Assembly: GCA_013696665.1 (NCBI GenBank)
Contig: JACCYC010000076.1
Span: 1 to 18,727, forward strand
Direction: 5' to 3'
Length of the DNA: 18,727 nt
DNA from: Burkholderiaceae bacterium
GTDB lineage: Bacteria; Pseudomonadota; Gammaproteobacteria; Burkholderiales; Burkholderiaceae_F
The position numbers and the translations under genes are program-made. Under the pieces are notes generated by a model, which did no database searches, was not told the origin of the DNA, and saw nothing but the letters and a program-made list of their open reading frames with translations. Position 1 is the stretch's first letter. Each line of letters opens with the position of its first letter. Positions 1 through 7,105 of the stretch are shown piece by piece.

Positions 1-600
1 GAGGCAGAGCGCTACCGCATCAACGACGCTGTCGGAAACAAGGGCGACGTCGACCTTATCTCGCTTGGTCTGATCTATCGCTTTGGCGCTGCGTCACCCG
101 CACCTGCGCCGCGTGCGCCGGCGCCTATCGTGGCCTCGCCTCCGCCGCCACCACCCCCGGTGGTCGCGCCGCCACCACCGCCGCGGCCAGCGCCACCGCC
201 ACCGCCACCGCCAGCACCACGAAAGGTGACGTTCTCTGCGGACTCGCTGTTTGAATTTGGGAAAGCTACCGTCAGTCCTGCAGGCAAGCAGGCTCTCGAC
301 AAGTTTGCTGCCGATCTAAAGGGAACTAGCTTCGAGGTCATCACTGCCATCGGACACACTGACCGAATTGGCTCGCCTGCTTCGAACATGGCGCTGTCAA
401 AGCGCCGTGCCGACGCGGTGCGAACCTATCTGGTCGAATCCGCTGCGATTCCAGCGGCGAAGATCACCGCTCAAGGCAAGGGCGAGGCCGAGCCCATAAC
501 GAAAGCAGGTGATTGCAAGGGCAACAATGCGACCAAGCAGCTGATAGTGTGCCTGCAGCCCGATCGCCGCGTAGAGGTTGAAGTTTCGGGGACACGATAG
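1..600 (+). CDS. ompA: OmpA family outer-membrane protein, C-terminal part (5' end outside window)
   Basis: The frame is open from the first base to a TAG at 598-600 (199 codons visible), so the true start lies upstream. The first ~30 residues end in ISLGLIYRFG, typical of the last transmembrane strand of an OmpA-type beta-barrel. A proline/alanine-rich linker of about 40 residues follows (roughly codons 34-75), with runs of five to seven prolines. The rest is an OmpA C-terminal peptidoglycan-binding domain: it opens with VTFSADSLFEFGKATVSPAG and carries IGHTDRIGSPASNMALSKRRADAV, the region that holds the diaminopimelate-binding Asp and Arg in this family. Two cysteines near the end (in GDCKGNN and IVCLQPDRRVEV) are spaced like the disulphide pair of proteobacterial OmpA. 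The expected role is a structural tether between outer membrane and peptidoglycan. A GTG at 130 could be mistaken for a start but lies inside the linker. The family call is secure; orthology to E. coli OmpA is not established. Confidence 0.93.
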   Translation, partial: EAERYRINDAVGNKGDVDLISLGLIYRFGAASPAPAPRAPAPIVASPPPPPPPVVAPPPPPRPAPPPPPPPAPRKVTFSADSLFEFGKATVSPAGKQALDKFAADLKGTSFEVITAIGHTDRIGSPASNMALSKRRADAVRTYLVESAAIPAAKITAQGKGEAEPITKAGDCKGNNATKQLIVCLQPDRRVEVEVSGTR

Positions 601-658
601 CGCCGCCGGTTAAATGCTTGCGGGTGTTGGAGCGAGGCTCCGCACCCGACTAGCGGCG
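601..658. terminator. Hairpin between convergent ompA and tldD, possible bidirectional terminator
   Basis: CGGGTG (621-626) pairs with CACCCG (643-648), and inside it GGAGC (629-633) pairs with GCTCC (637-641) around a GAG loop, with a small TT/G bulge. An outer CGCCGC (601-606) can also pair with GCGGCG (653-658). The element sits exactly between the stops of two convergent genes, which is where a terminator is expected. Neither strand has a clear T-tract after the stem, so it is not a canonical intrinsic terminator. It may protect mRNA 3' ends or act with Rho. Confidence 0.4.
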
Positions 659-682
659 CAGCGAGGTGGTTGATGCGCAGTG

Positions 683-2143
683 CTAAGCGGTACCGCCGAT
701 CGTCAGCCCTTCAATGCGCAACGTAGGCTGACCCACGCCAACGGGCACGCTCTGGCCGTCCTTGCCGCATGTGCCGATTCCCGGATCGAGCGCCATGTCA
801 TTGCCAATCATCGTCACCTGAGTCAACGCATCGGGTCCGTTGCCAATCAGGGTCGCGCCCTTGATCGGGTGTGTGACCTTGCCATCTTCGATCATGTACG
901 CCTCGGCCATGCTGAACACAAACTTGCCGTTGGTGATGTCAACCTGGCCGCCGCCGAAATTGGTTGCGTAAATTCCTTTGCTGACCGAGCGCACGATTTC
1001 TTCGGGATCGCGCTCGCCTGCGAGCATGTAGGTGTTGGTCATGCGCGGCATCGGCAGGTGCGCAAACGATTCGCGCCGTCCATTGCCGGTCACGGGGACT
1101 TTCATCAGACGCGCGTTAAGGGAGTCCTGGATATAACCGCGCAGGATTCCGTCTTCAATCATCACCGTACGTTGCGTGGGATTGCCTTCATCGTCGACGC
1201 TCAACGAGCCGCGACGGTTCGCAAGGGTCCCGTCGTCGACTACGGTGACGCCCTTCGACGCAACACGCTGACCGATCTTGCCGGCAAACGCGCTCGAACC
1301 CTTGCGGTTGAAGTCACCCTCGAGACCATGGCCAACCGCCTCGTGCAGCAGAATGCCTGGCCAGCCTGGACCCAAGACCACCGGCATGATTCCGGCCGGT
1401 GCCGGACGTGCCACAAGATTGACCAGCGCCTGATCAACCGCGAAATTGGCATATTCAACGAGCCGCTCGTCCGTGAAATAAGAAAGATCGTGGCGACCAC
1501 CGCCGCCGGTGTGCCCCTGCTCACGCTTGCCGTCCTGCTCGACAATCACATTGACCGACAAGCGCACCAATGGTCTTACGTCCGCCGCGAGCAAACCGTC
1601 ACTGCGCGCAACCAGAATGACCTCGTAGTCCGCGCCAACGCTGGCCATCACCTGTTTGACGCGTGGATCGCGGGCGCGCGCGAGGCGCTCAACTTTCTCC
1701 AGCATCTGAACCTTGGCGGCGGCGTCGAGCGACGCCACCGGATCGGCATCGGCGTAGCGCACCGGTTGAGAACGCACGGCGACTTTTGATGCCACCTTGA
1801 CCTTGCCTTGCCCGTGGCGCGCAATGGAGCGCGCTGATAGTGCGGCCTCGGTCAACGATTCAAGCGAGATGTCGTCCGAGTACGCAAACGCCGTTCGGTC
1901 TCCGACGATGGCACGCACGCCGACACCTTGTTCGATGTCGAAACTGCCGCTTTTGACGATTCCTTCTTCCAATGAATACGACTCGCTGCGGGAATACTGG
2001 AAGTAGAGATCGGCGTAATCGGTGCGGTGCTCAAAAACGGTCGCCAGCACGCGCTGCAGGTGAGCCTCGTCGAGTTGAAACGGGTCAAGCAAAAGCTGCT
2101 TGGCGGTGGCAAGGCGGGCGAGGGCGGGATCGGAGAGTTTCAT
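683..2143 (-). CDS. tldD: Metalloprotease subunit TldD
   Basis: 486 residues, close to E. coli TldD (about 481). The zinc-protease signature HEAVGH is at residues 267-272, followed by GLEGDFNRKGSSAFAGKIGQ, highly characteristic of TldD. The C-terminal GTCGKDGQSVPVGVGQP segment contains Cys459, at the position of the third zinc ligand in TldD as I recall it. In known systems TldD pairs with TldE/PmbA to form a heterodimeric cytoplasmic protease that degrades unfolded peptides, acts on antitoxin CcdA, and matures peptides such as microcin B17. The TldE partner is not in this window. It is the last gene of the yhdP-nitrilase-tldD cluster, 36 bp after the nitrilase stop. The ATG at 2143 is kept because the N-terminus looks complete; I see no Shine-Dalgarno before it. 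Confidence 0.96.
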   Translation of the reverse strand: MKLSDPALARLATAKQLLLDPFQLDEAHLQRVLATVFEHRTDYADLYFQYSRSESYSLEEGIVKSGSFDIEQGVGVRAIVGDRTAFAYSDDISLESLTEAALSARSIARHGQGKVKVASKVAVRSQPVRYADADPVASLDAAAKVQMLEKVERLARARDPRVKQVMASVGADYEVILVARSDGLLAADVRPLVRLSVNVIVEQDGKREQGHTGGGGRHDLSYFTDERLVEYANFAVDQALVNLVARPAPAGIMPVVLGPGWPGILLHEAVGHGLEGDFNRKGSSAFAGKIGQRVASKGVTVVDDGTLANRRGSLSVDDEGNPTQRTVMIEDGILRGYIQDSLNARLMKVPVTGNGRRESFAHLPMPRMTNTYMLAGERDPEEIVRSVSKGIYATNFGGGQVDITNGKFVFSMAEAYMIEDGKVTHPIKGATLIGNGPDALTQVTMIGNDMALDPGIGTCGKDGQSVPVGVGQPTLRIEGLTIGGTA

Positions 2144-2179
2144 CGGGGTGTGCGAGGCGTGAGCATCATTGTACGAGTA

Positions 2180-3004
2180 CTAGGTCAGCACCCGATGTTC
2201 GAGCGCAGGCAGCGAAGCCCGCGAATCAGCGATCAACTGTGGGTCGATATCGCCGAACACAACCCCTTCATCTTCGCCGCGAGATGACACAACGGTGCCC
2301 CACGGGTCGACCAGCAGGGTGTGTCCATACGTGGCACGGCCGTTTTGATGTTTGCCACCTTGCGCCGGTGCGAGCACGTACGCGAGGTTTTCGATCGCCC
2401 GGGCTCGCAGCAACACTTCCCAATGTGCGCGTCCGGTGGTCGCTGTAAATGCAGACGGCACGAGGATCAGATCGGGTTGCGATAACGCGCGGTAGAGCTC
2501 GGGGAAGCGCAAGTCGTAGCAGATCGAAAGGCCCACCCGCAGACGCGTGCCTTCCCTGGTGGCCAGCTTGAACGTCGCAACGTCTTCGCCGGGCGCGATC
2601 GTGCGTGCTTCGTCGTAACTCTCCTTGCCTTTGTTGAAGCGGAACAGGTGAATCTTGTCGTAGCGCGCAACGCGTTCGCCTGCTGGCCCGTAAACAAGCA
2701 GGCTGTTTAACACGCGATGACTGTCGGGCGCCTCGAGCGGTAAGGTTCCACCGACCAGACACACGCGGTGCTGCCGCGCTTGATCCGAAAGAAATTCCTG
2801 AATCGGCCCGTGGCCATCGGCTTCACGCAGCGCGACCTTGTCTGTTTCACTCTGGCCCATCAGGCAAAAGTATTCGGGCAGCGCAATCAATTGGGCGCCG
2901 CCGCTGGCGGCGTGCGAGATCAACGCCGCCGCAGCGCGCAGGTTCTCATCTACGCTTGTGGTCGATACCATTTGCACGCCGGCAACTCGCACCGAAGACT
3001 TCAT
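2180..3004 (-). CDS. Nitrilase-superfamily (carbon-nitrogen hydrolase) amidase
   Basis: 274 residues from the ATG at 3004. The catalytic triad of the nitrilase fold is visible: Glu44 in ALPEYFCLMG, Lys117 in RYDKIHLFRF and Cys162 in LSICYDLRFPELYR. The ATG overlaps the yhdP TGA in a 4-base ATGA, which argues for this start over an extension 24 codons further upstream whose extra residues look non-homologous. The length and the YDKIHLF/ICYDLRFPELYR motifs match the Nit1/Nit2 branch, whose members include deaminated-glutathione amidase and omega-amidase, i.e. metabolite-repair or amide hydrolysis in the cytoplasm. I infer this branch only from motifs; the exact substrate cannot be read from the sequence. 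Its position between yhdP and tldD is, from memory, a recurrent arrangement in beta- and gammaproteobacteria. Confidence 0.9.
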   Translation of the reverse strand: MKSSVRVAGVQMVSTTSVDENLRAAAALISHAASGGAQLIALPEYFCLMGQSETDKVALREADGHGPIQEFLSDQARQHRVCLVGGTLPLEAPDSHRVLNSLLVYGPAGERVARYDKIHLFRFNKGKESYDEARTIAPGEDVATFKLATREGTRLRVGLSICYDLRFPELYRALSQPDLILVPSAFTATTGRAHWEVLLRARAIENLAYVLAPAQGGKHQNGRATYGHTLLVDPWGTVVSSRGEDEGVVFGDIDPQLIADSRASLPALEHRVLT

Positions 3005-6000
3005 CGGATCGCCTCGGTGGAACTCACCGCCGCCGCGGACGGACGGCCGCGACGCGCAATGTTCGGCTGGCTCCACGTCCCGGTAATGTCGTACTCGAGT
3101 GCAAACGCTTTTGAAAGCGGGTTGCGCAGCACGTAGCTGGCGACAAACGCGCCGAGGCCCAGCACCGGATTCGCAACGCCAAGAGCAAGCGCCGCGGTGC
3201 TGGCGTCGATTTCCGGCAGTACAAGCAGATGCAGCTGCTGCGTCTCGTTGCGTAAATCGATCGTGCCTGACATCAACGCCGCGGCCGTCGCACCGGCCAT
3301 TCGAAAATTGGTGGTCGACAGCACACCCTGCGCCACCGCGGCGTCGGCACGAATCGAGTTGTACGCAAAACCATCGGAAAACTGGCGACCATCGAACAGC
3401 AGCGTGCGCGACAGCGACTGCAGCGACAGCAGACTCAACAATCGCGCGGCCTTGCCGGTGTCCACCTTAAGGAAGCGGCCGTTGTCGAGCGATAGCGCGA
3501 GCGTTCCGCTGAGCGTCGGGTAGTCGATGTCCAGCGGAGTGCCGAACCACCCGACATCGCCTTCGAGTGCGCCGGCCCCTCCTGCCATCGCGCCTGAGAG
3601 GCCGAGGCGATCGAGCGTAGCCCCCGCGTCGCGCGCATCGACTTTGAACGTGAACTTGACGCGCCGTGCTGCGGCACCGCCAGCCGGAGCCCACTCGCCG
3701 CTCGCAGTGAGCTTCATGTCGGCATTGGTCACGTCAAAGCGTCGCACCCGCCAGGCGGGCGCCGTCGCTGCGCCGACGTTCTGTGCAAGCAGGTCCAGGC
3801 GGCCGAGTTTCATGCCGCTCAACTCGAATTGTTCGGCTGCAATATCCAGCGCCGGTAGTTCGCGTGGAGATGAATGCAGCGCTTCGATCACTGCGCCCTT
3901 GGCAGCTGCGGGTATCGACAAGCGGGACAATCGAGCCGTTATCTGGTCAGCGCGCCATGCGACGTAGCCGGCAACGCCGTCGGACACGACGTTGGCGTCG
4001 AACCCCCCATCGGGCATGCGCGACGCGCCAAGGGTGACGTTGCGGAAGGTACGGCCCATCACAACCAGTTCCTGCGTTCGCACGGCAAGCAAATCGATCG
4101 AGATGTCGGGTGCAGCGATGACTGAAGCGGGCTTCGGACTGGTTAAATCGTCGCTGCCAAGGAAGGCCGACCACGCTTGAAGATCGAGTCGTGGAACGCT
4201 CGCCAGCACCAGCAGACCACTCTCCGGCAAGTTGGGTGCTTCGTTCAGTGCGATCACGCCGCGCATGATCTGAAACTCGCCGCGTTCAAGGCGACGCTCA
4301 AGACGCACCGCAAATGCGCGGCCTGCGCTGACACGCACGTCATCGCGTTCCGCGACGACACTGCGTTCAATGCGCAGTGGCATCGTCTCCTGCGCCGTCT
4401 TGCGGAGCGGCGCAATGCCGTCGATGGCGACCCCCACCAAATCACTGTCTATTTTCAACTCGACCGCGGGCTTGACGCTTAGCGTGGCCGTGTAGCGCGC
4501 CTGACCCTGCGATTTGTCGAGCAGCTGCTGGACCGGACCGAGGCTGGTCCATCGGCGCAACGCTGGCACCGTAGCTATTCCCCCGGCGGCGAACACGATG
4601 CCGCCGTCCGGTCGCGTTGTTACATCGATCTTCGTCTGTCCACCGAGCATCATCGCATTCAAATTAGCGCTGCTTACTGTCGATTCGGTGAAACCCAGTA
4701 TTCCGGTGACGCGGGAAAACGGCGGCGCGCCCATTAGCTGGATATCGTTGTACGCGAATTGCAAGGCACCACTGACTTTGGTGTTTTCTGCATGCTGCAA
4801 TGGCATCGAGAACTGGAGGTTCAACTTTGCGGGACCGGTTGCTTCGGCATTGTTCGTCACGCCGCTGGTCCATTGCGAAACGGGGCTGACATTCGCATAG
4901 CGCAGCAGGTCCGACAGCGGGCCTTCGGCCACGCCACGCAGTTCGAGTGTTGCGTCGCGTGTCAGATCCGGCACGCGTGCGGTGACGTTCGCAAGCTTTA
5001 CACCGTAGACCGAGCCGCGCTGCGCCGTAACGGTCAGCGACGATCGATCTAGCAGCAACTCCGCATCAATGCCGGTAAGCAGCGGCCACGTTCGCGTTGG
5101 CCCGTCCGTACGATCTGCTCGCGTGGGGTCGGGATGAACATCGAGGGTTGCATCGGCGACACGGGCGGTCAACCGCATTTCTCCGGGTCGGTCCCCACCA
5201 AATGGAAAGTGAGCAAGATCGCCTTTGACCCGAAAGATGCCGTCGGTGAGCTTGCCCTGGATTAACGCGTGCTGCATCCACCCGACGGTGCGGGTTCCAG
5301 CGGCGCTTGGCATGTAGCGAAACGCAGCGGGCGCGTCGAGGCGATGGATGTGACCCGTCAGATCGAGCTGCCCGGGTCCACGCGTGCCGGCATCCGATGC
5401 GGCCGCTCGATAGGAACCCGCCGCATCGATATCGAAGTCTGCATTAGCTGCAGCCAGAGCGTTGATGCGGAGCTCGAGCACTGGGTCCGAGGTCCAACGC
5501 ACCGCGCCCTTAAGGGTCGCGAACCGGACGCGTGGCTCGGCGAACACGCCTGGAAAAGTCACCACAGCGTTAGTGGAAGCAAGGTTCAATGTACCCGCGC
5601 CCTCGGAGCTTTCGATGCTGCCACTCAAATTCTCAAACGTGGGCCACTGCGGGTCTGCTTGCGCACCAGGCGACGCGGCGCTTGTGATTTGATGGAACTC
5701 AGTCTTTAAGGTCAGATTTCGCGGCGTTGGCGCATACCCGGGCCACGCCGCGGTCAGGTTCTTCAGCGAGCCGGTCACCGCGTGCCTCGCGACGATTTCT
5801 CGCAGGTTTGTTGCCAACGGAACATGCGCAGCGAGCCAGGAAAGACTCTGCAGATCGACGTTGCTGGCTCGCACCTGCGTACGTGCATCGGCGTTGCCGC
5901 GCGCACGTGTGGTGCGGACTTCAAAGTCAATCGGCGCGAGGCTCCTTTGCGAGGCTTCGACCAGCGCGAGACGGCTGGCGGTAAATTCCTGACCTCCGCT

Positions 6001-7017
6001 GCCATTGTCATCGCCCCAGCGGCGCTGCGAAATGCGGCCCTGAAGCGATGCGAGTTTGAGTGGCTCGAGGTCATTGGCCAGCGTAACGTTTACGCCGGTC
6101 AGCGCAACGTCGGCAACAATGCGTGTGACACGCGCACGTTCGAACGTGAGCCAGCCGCGAACCGCGCCTTCCGCCCGCTCGACCTTGATCGGTGCCCCGA
6201 ATAGTGCAGCGAGCGCGGCAAGATCGGCATAGTCCACCGCGCCATAGACCTCGCCGGTCCAACGCGTGTGATCCGAAGGAGCGGCAAACGGTGAATGGCG
6301 AAAGCGCGCCCGCACGTCGATGGGCCCTGCCATCGTGGCCGTTGGCTGCGCCTGCAGACCCAGCTGGTGCAGGCCCAGGTGGTGTTCAAGCTGCACATTC
6401 ACATTCGCGAGCTCAAATTGCGTCGGTGCAGTGGCGACTCGCTGATCGCTATATCGAATGCGCGCGTTGGTGATGACGGTCTTGCCTTGCACCAGCATCC
6501 AATCTGCCAATCCACCGTCCTCAGGCTGGGCATCAGGTTGGAGCAAAATTCCGGCGACTGAAAAGCGATCACCGGGCAGGCGCAGCACCTCCAGATCCGG
6601 CGCCTCGATGCGCAGCAGCGAAAAGCGCGGCGCGAACGCCACTGCACTGAGCCACGAAAGGGTGCCCTGAACGCGTGGCAACACCAGACCGTGTTGCCCA
6701 CCGGCTCCACCCACCAGAACATTGCTCAAAACCAGGTGTGGATTGACGCCTTGCCAGCTTGCTTCGATGCGGCCAATGCTGACCGGCACCTTGAGTGCGC
6801 GTGCAGCAATTCGCTCAATCCACGGCCGCAACTCGTCCACGCGCGGCAATACTGCGTAACGGGCGATCAACAGCAGAGTGCCCGCCGCAAAAAGTGCGCC
6901 GATCAGCGTCCAGAGCAGCCACGCGGACGCAGCAGACACGGCCAGACTTGCGCGCCCGACTGCGCTCCACGCGCGCGGCTGATGCTGGCGTTCGAGCGGG
7001 CCTTGCGGCGATGTCAT
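3001..7017 (-). CDS. yhdP: YhdP family AsmA-like envelope protein
   Basis: 1338 residues, within the usual range of YhdP (E. coli about 1270). A short basic N-terminus is followed by one hydrophobic segment at roughly residues 30-53, then YAVLPRVDELRPWIERIAARALKVPV-type sequence and a very long beta-rich periplasmic body (DUF3971 then AsmA-like C-terminal region). The C-terminal LLFDGRQFSDGFAYNSIRAD and ALALGVANPVLGLGAFVASY motifs are typical of the family. In E. coli, YhdP together with TamB and YdbH is proposed to move phospholipids from inner to outer membrane as a periplasm-spanning groove; the same role is inferred here. It is the first gene of the cluster with the nitrilase and tldD. 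The ATG at 7017 has no visible Shine-Dalgarno, and the frame upstream runs to a TAA with no alternative start. See the possible leader ORF at 7028-7075. Confidence 0.95.
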   Translation of the reverse strand: MTSPQGPLERQHQPRAWSAVGRASLAVSAASAWLLWTLIGALFAAGTLLLIARYAVLPRVDELRPWIERIAARALKVPVSIGRIEASWQGVNPHLVLSNVLVGGAGGQHGLVLPRVQGTLSWLSAVAFAPRFSLLRIEAPDLEVLRLPGDRFSVAGILLQPDAQPEDGGLADWMLVQGKTVITNARIRYSDQRVATAPTQFELANVNVQLEHHLGLHQLGLQAQPTATMAGPIDVRARFRHSPFAAPSDHTRWTGEVYGAVDYADLAALAALFGAPIKVERAEGAVRGWLTFERARVTRIVADVALTGVNVTLANDLEPLKLASLQGRISQRRWGDDNGSGGQEFTASRLALVEASQRSLAPIDFEVRTTRARGNADARTQVRASNVDLQSLSWLAAHVPLATNLREIVARHAVTGSLKNLTAAWPGYAPTPRNLTLKTEFHQITSAASPGAQADPQWPTFENLSGSIESSEGAGTLNLASTNAVVTFPGVFAEPRVRFATLKGAVRWTSDPVLELRINALAAANADFDIDAAGSYRAAASDAGTRGPGQLDLTGHIHRLDAPAAFRYMPSAAGTRTVGWMQHALIQGKLTDGIFRVKGDLAHFPFGGDRPGEMRLTARVADATLDVHPDPTRADRTDGPTRTWPLLTGIDAELLLDRSSLTVTAQRGSVYGVKLANVTARVPDLTRDATLELRGVAEGPLSDLLRYANVSPVSQWTSGVTNNAEATGPAKLNLQFSMPLQHAENTKVSGALQFAYNDIQLMGAPPFSRVTGILGFTESTVSSANLNAMMLGGQTKIDVTTRPDGGIVFAAGGIATVPALRRWTSLGPVQQLLDKSQGQARYTATLSVKPAVELKIDSDLVGVAIDGIAPLRKTAQETMPLRIERSVVAERDDVRVSAGRAFAVRLERRLERGEFQIMRGVIALNEAPNLPESGLLVLASVPRLDLQAWSAFLGSDDLTSPKPASVIAAPDISIDLLAVRTQELVVMGRTFRNVTLGASRMPDGGFDANVVSDGVAGYVAWRADQITARLSRLSIPAAAKGAVIEALHSSPRELPALDIAAEQFELSGMKLGRLDLLAQNVGAATAPAWRVRRFDVTNADMKLTASGEWAPAGGAAARRVKFTFKVDARDAGATLDRLGLSGAMAGGAGALEGDVGWFGTPLDIDYPTLSGTLALSLDNGRFLKVDTGKAARLLSLLSLQSLSRTLLFDGRQFSDGFAYNSIRADAAVAQGVLSTTNFRMAGATAAALMSGTIDLRNETQQLHLLVLPEIDASTAALALGVANPVLGLGAFVASYVLRNPLSKAFALEYDITGTWSQPNIARRGRPSAAAVSSTEAIR

Positions 7018-7105
7018 GGATGCGGTGCTACGTAAGATGCTGTATTGATACGGAAAGGTCTGAGGACGTTATCACAGCGACCTCCTACTACGACCGCGCA
7101 CAACA
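7018..7105. promoter_or_regulatory. Divergent yhdP / glnE intergenic region
   Basis: These 88 bp separate two divergently transcribed genes and must hold, or lie downstream of, promoters for both. For glnE the best plus-strand candidate is TTGATA (7045-7050) with TATCAC (7070-7075) 19 bp later; the spacing is long and the match poor. I found no convincing sigma70 promoter for yhdP. Neither glnE nor yhdP has a clear Shine-Dalgarno at its start; the only strong one is AGGAGG on the minus strand at 7081-7086. Confidence 0.35.
7028..7075 (-). CDS. Possible 15-codon leader ORF upstream of yhdP
   Basis: On the minus strand an AGGAGGT Shine-Dalgarno (AGGAGG covers 7081-7086) lies 5 nt before a GTG at 7075. 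The GTG opens a 15-codon frame (MITSSDLSVSIQHLT) ending in TAG at 7030-7028, 10 nt before the yhdP ATG. This is the strongest Shine-Dalgarno I noticed in the window, whereas yhdP itself has none. The geometry fits a leader peptide or a reinitiation/coupling device that feeds ribosomes to yhdP. No function is known, the peptide lacks regulatory codon runs, and a chance match is quite possible. Confidence 0.3.
   Translation of the reverse strand: MITSSDLSVSIQHLT

Noticed and set aside
143..220. CCG/CCA/GCC repeat tract in ompA as a possible phase-variable microsatellite
   Set aside because: The tract is imperfect and in frame with a proline-rich linker, so slippage would change linker length rather than switch expression; there is no evidence of variation.
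75..389. A glycine-rich minus-strand frame that looks like a PE-PGRS or structural glycine-rich protein
   Set aside because: It is the complement of the proline codons in the OmpA linker; the glycine runs are an artefact of CCG/CCA repeats.
680..1789. A 369-codon plus-strand open frame opposite tldD
   Set aside because: It lies wholly antisense to a gene with unmistakable TldD motifs; long antisense frames are expected in GC-rich DNA, and its translation shows no family features.
3005..3076. Longer N-terminus for the nitrilase starting at 3076
   Set aside because: The extra 24 residues lie inside the yhdP 3' end and do not resemble a nitrilase N-terminus; the ATGA overlap at 3001-3004 is the typical start.
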